Shown here: piece by piece, positions 5,480 to 6,656 of the stretch
How the letters are laid out: every line of letters begins with the position of its first letter
Position numbering within the stretch: position 1 is the stretch's first letter
From: Chlamydia trachomatis
GTDB lineage: Bacteria > Chlamydiota > Chlamydiia > Chlamydiales > 2-12-FULL-49-11
Length of the DNA: 6,656 bases
Assembly (NCBI GenBank): GCA_945877885.1
Contig: CAMCSI010000076.1
Span: forward strand, 1-6,656
Reading direction: 5' to 3'
The notes under the pieces: generated by a model
Told to the model about the DNA's origin: nothing
Seen by the model: only the letters and a program-made list of their open reading frames with translations
The model's database searches: none
Program-made: the position numbers and the translations under genes

Positions 5480-6656
5480 TTATTCAGAAAATGCTTTTTC
5501 CTTATCAAGTAAATGCCAAAGCTTATGAGAATTAGAGCCTTTGATCAAGACCACATCCCCTTTTCTTACAATCTTAAAGAGATGATCCTTTAAAGCTCGA
5601 TATTCATAATGGAAATGGCCATTATCCCCCATTTTCTCTGCCACAATTTTAGCATCCTTTCCAATGCATAAAGCAATATCGACACTTTTGACCGCTTCAT
5701 TTGCCACAATTAAGTGAGAAGGTACGCTCATCTTTCCAAGCTCTTTCATATCACCGAATACAAAAATCTTGCGCCCCCCCTCCTTCGGCTCTGGAATATT
5801 TTTTAAGGCTGCAATAACGGATAAAGCACTTGCATTATAGCTGTCATCAATAAATAAAATGCCCTCCCTCTCAATCTTTTCAAATCTGTGCTTAACCTTG
5901 GTGTGAACCATCGAAAGTGCTGCAAGACGAATCTGGTTATCATCCATCCCTACATACTTTGCTACCTCATACGCTGCAGAAAAATTCTCTGTAAAATGAG
6001 TCTCTCTGTAAGGAGAGATCACGGGTATGGACGTAGGATATAAAGCCTGATGAGCTAAACAATTTCTGTAAACTGCTTCAAAGGAGGCCGAAGATTTATG
6101 AATGACAGCAAATTTAGTCCCTGAAGTGAAGATTTCTGCTTTTGCCTCAGCAATTGCGTCTAATGAACTAAAATTCTCACTATGAACATAAGTAATTTCA
6201 GTTAATACCACAATTTCCGGTGATGCAATCGATACAAGCTTTTTGATCTGCCCTTTTTCAGTCATCCCCATCTCTAAAAGGAGAAAATCCTCATCACCAT
6301 TTGCCTCTAAAATCGTAATAGGAAGGGTTAGCTGAGTGTTTTGACTTCCCTTATTTGCATGCACCTTGTACTTTTTTGAAAGAAGATGATAAATCATCTC
6401 TTTTGTGGTGGTCTTGCCCACAGATCCTGTGACACCAATCACCCTCATCTGCTTTTCCTCTTTAATCACCCTTGCAAGCATTTGCAAAGCCTCGATGACA
6501 TCGTCAACAAAAAACAACACAAGGCCATAACCAAACCCTTTGTAGCTTTTACTAACAACTGCCGCATATGCGCACCTTGTTGCCGCATCCTCTATAAAAT
6601 CATGCCCATCCACCTGAGCACCTGGTAACGCAAAAAAAATCGATCCAGGAGCAGCT
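5480..6656 (-). CDS. murF: MurF, UDP-MurNAc-tripeptide:D-Ala-D-Ala ligase (partial, 5' end outside window)
   Basis: MurF is the cytoplasmic ATP-dependent ligase that completes UDP-MurNAc-pentapeptide by adding the D-Ala-D-Ala dipeptide. The frame stays open to the right edge (391 visible residues). The edge residues read AAPGSIFFALPGAQVDGHDFI, matching the PG.LFVAL.GE..DGH.F pattern of the MurF N-terminal domain, so a GTG at 6613 is internal and about 35 residues are missing. Numbering from the first visible codon, motifs are the P-loop GSVGKTTTK (77-85, Lys81), LLLEMGM (125-131, Glu128), YVHSENF (156-162, His158), AEAKAEI (169-175, Lys172), HRFE (256-259), DDSYNAS (270-276), FGDMKELG (300-307) and IKGSNS (371-376). 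The central domain is shorter than in E. coli, and the HNxxN element reads HFTEN (220-224). The gene ends 53 nt before the lipoprotein ATG with no terminator-like hairpin. Confidence 0.95.
   Translation of the reverse strand, partial: AAPGSIFFALPGAQVDGHDFIEDAATRCAYAAVVSKSYKGFGYGLVLFFVDDVIEALQMLARVIKEEKQMRVIGVTGSVGKTTTKEMIYHLLSKKYKVHANKGSQNTQLTLPITILEANGDEDFLLLEMGMTEKGQIKKLVSIASPEIVVLTEITYVHSENFSSLDAIAEAKAEIFTSGTKFAVIHKSSASFEAVYRNCLAHQALYPTSIPVISPYRETHFTENFSAAYEVAKYVGMDDNQIRLAALSMVHTKVKHRFEKIEREGILFIDDSYNASALSVIAALKNIPEPKEGGRKIFVFGDMKELGKMSVPSHLIVANEAVKSVDIALCIGKDAKIVAEKMGDNGHFHYEYRALKDHLFKIVRKGDVVLIKGSNSHKLWHLLDKEKAFSE

Noticed and set aside
5774..5780. Run of seven C (seven G in the coding strand) in murF as a phase-variation tract
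   Set aside because: The frame is intact, the tract is short, and MurF is normally essential, so on/off switching is unlikely.
6611..6613. GTG as the start of a complete 377-residue MurF
   Set aside because: The frame continues to the right edge with residues (AAPGSIFFALPGAQ) that match the MurF N-terminal domain, so this GTG is an internal valine codon.
6386..6628. Plus-strand open frame of 80 codons opposite murF
   Set aside because: It is antisense to the conserved P-loop and N-terminal region of murF and looks like a chance frame.

Overview
The window is a densely packed, single-strand piece of a peptidoglycan/division (dcw) gene cluster. All genes lie on the minus strand and are read from the right edge to the left edge. 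In transcription order they are murF (5' end cut off by the right edge), a small lipoprotein gene with an NTF2/SnoaL-like domain, mraY, murD, a membrane-anchored protein with two LysM domains (NlpD-like by position), ftsW, and murG (3' end cut off by the left edge).

This order (murF-mraY-murD-nlpD-ftsW-murG) is the arrangement known from Chlamydia trachomatis and other Chlamydiota, where murC-ddl follows murG. Together with the AT-rich sequence and the compact Mur ligases, it points to a member of the Chlamydiota. The extra lipoprotein gene between murF and mraY, which Chlamydiaceae clusters as I know them do not have, suggests a chlamydia-related ('environmental') lineage rather than Chlamydia itself. 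The family cannot be fixed from this sequence alone.

Region by region (plus-strand coordinates): 1-879 murG; 876-1985 ftsW; 1989-2654 LysM protein; 2651-3736 murD; 3741-4898 mraY; 4923-5426 lipoprotein; 5480-6656 murF. The junctions from mraY to murG are ATGA overlaps (murD/LysM and ftsW/murG) or gaps of 3-4 nt, so they very probably form one translationally coupled operon. The only sizeable gap (5427-5479, 53 nt) precedes the lipoprotein gene. It holds a perfect 7-bp inverted repeat, a good Shine-Dalgarno sequence and a weak promoter-like pair. No stretch over 300 bases lacks a gene. I found no RNA genes, mobile elements or CRISPR arrays.

Working together: MurD adds D-Glu and MurF adds the terminal dipeptide to the UDP-MurNAc precursor. 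MraY transfers the phospho-MurNAc-pentapeptide to undecaprenyl phosphate (lipid I), and MurG adds GlcNAc (lipid II). FtsW is the SEDS glycosyltransferase that polymerises lipid II at the division site, and the LysM protein is likely a glycan-binding factor for division or remodelling. The most notable observations are a very short MurD (361 aa) without the family's HNxxN asparagines, a parallel shortening and partial motif loss in MurF, and the inserted lipoprotein gene with its palindromic start region.
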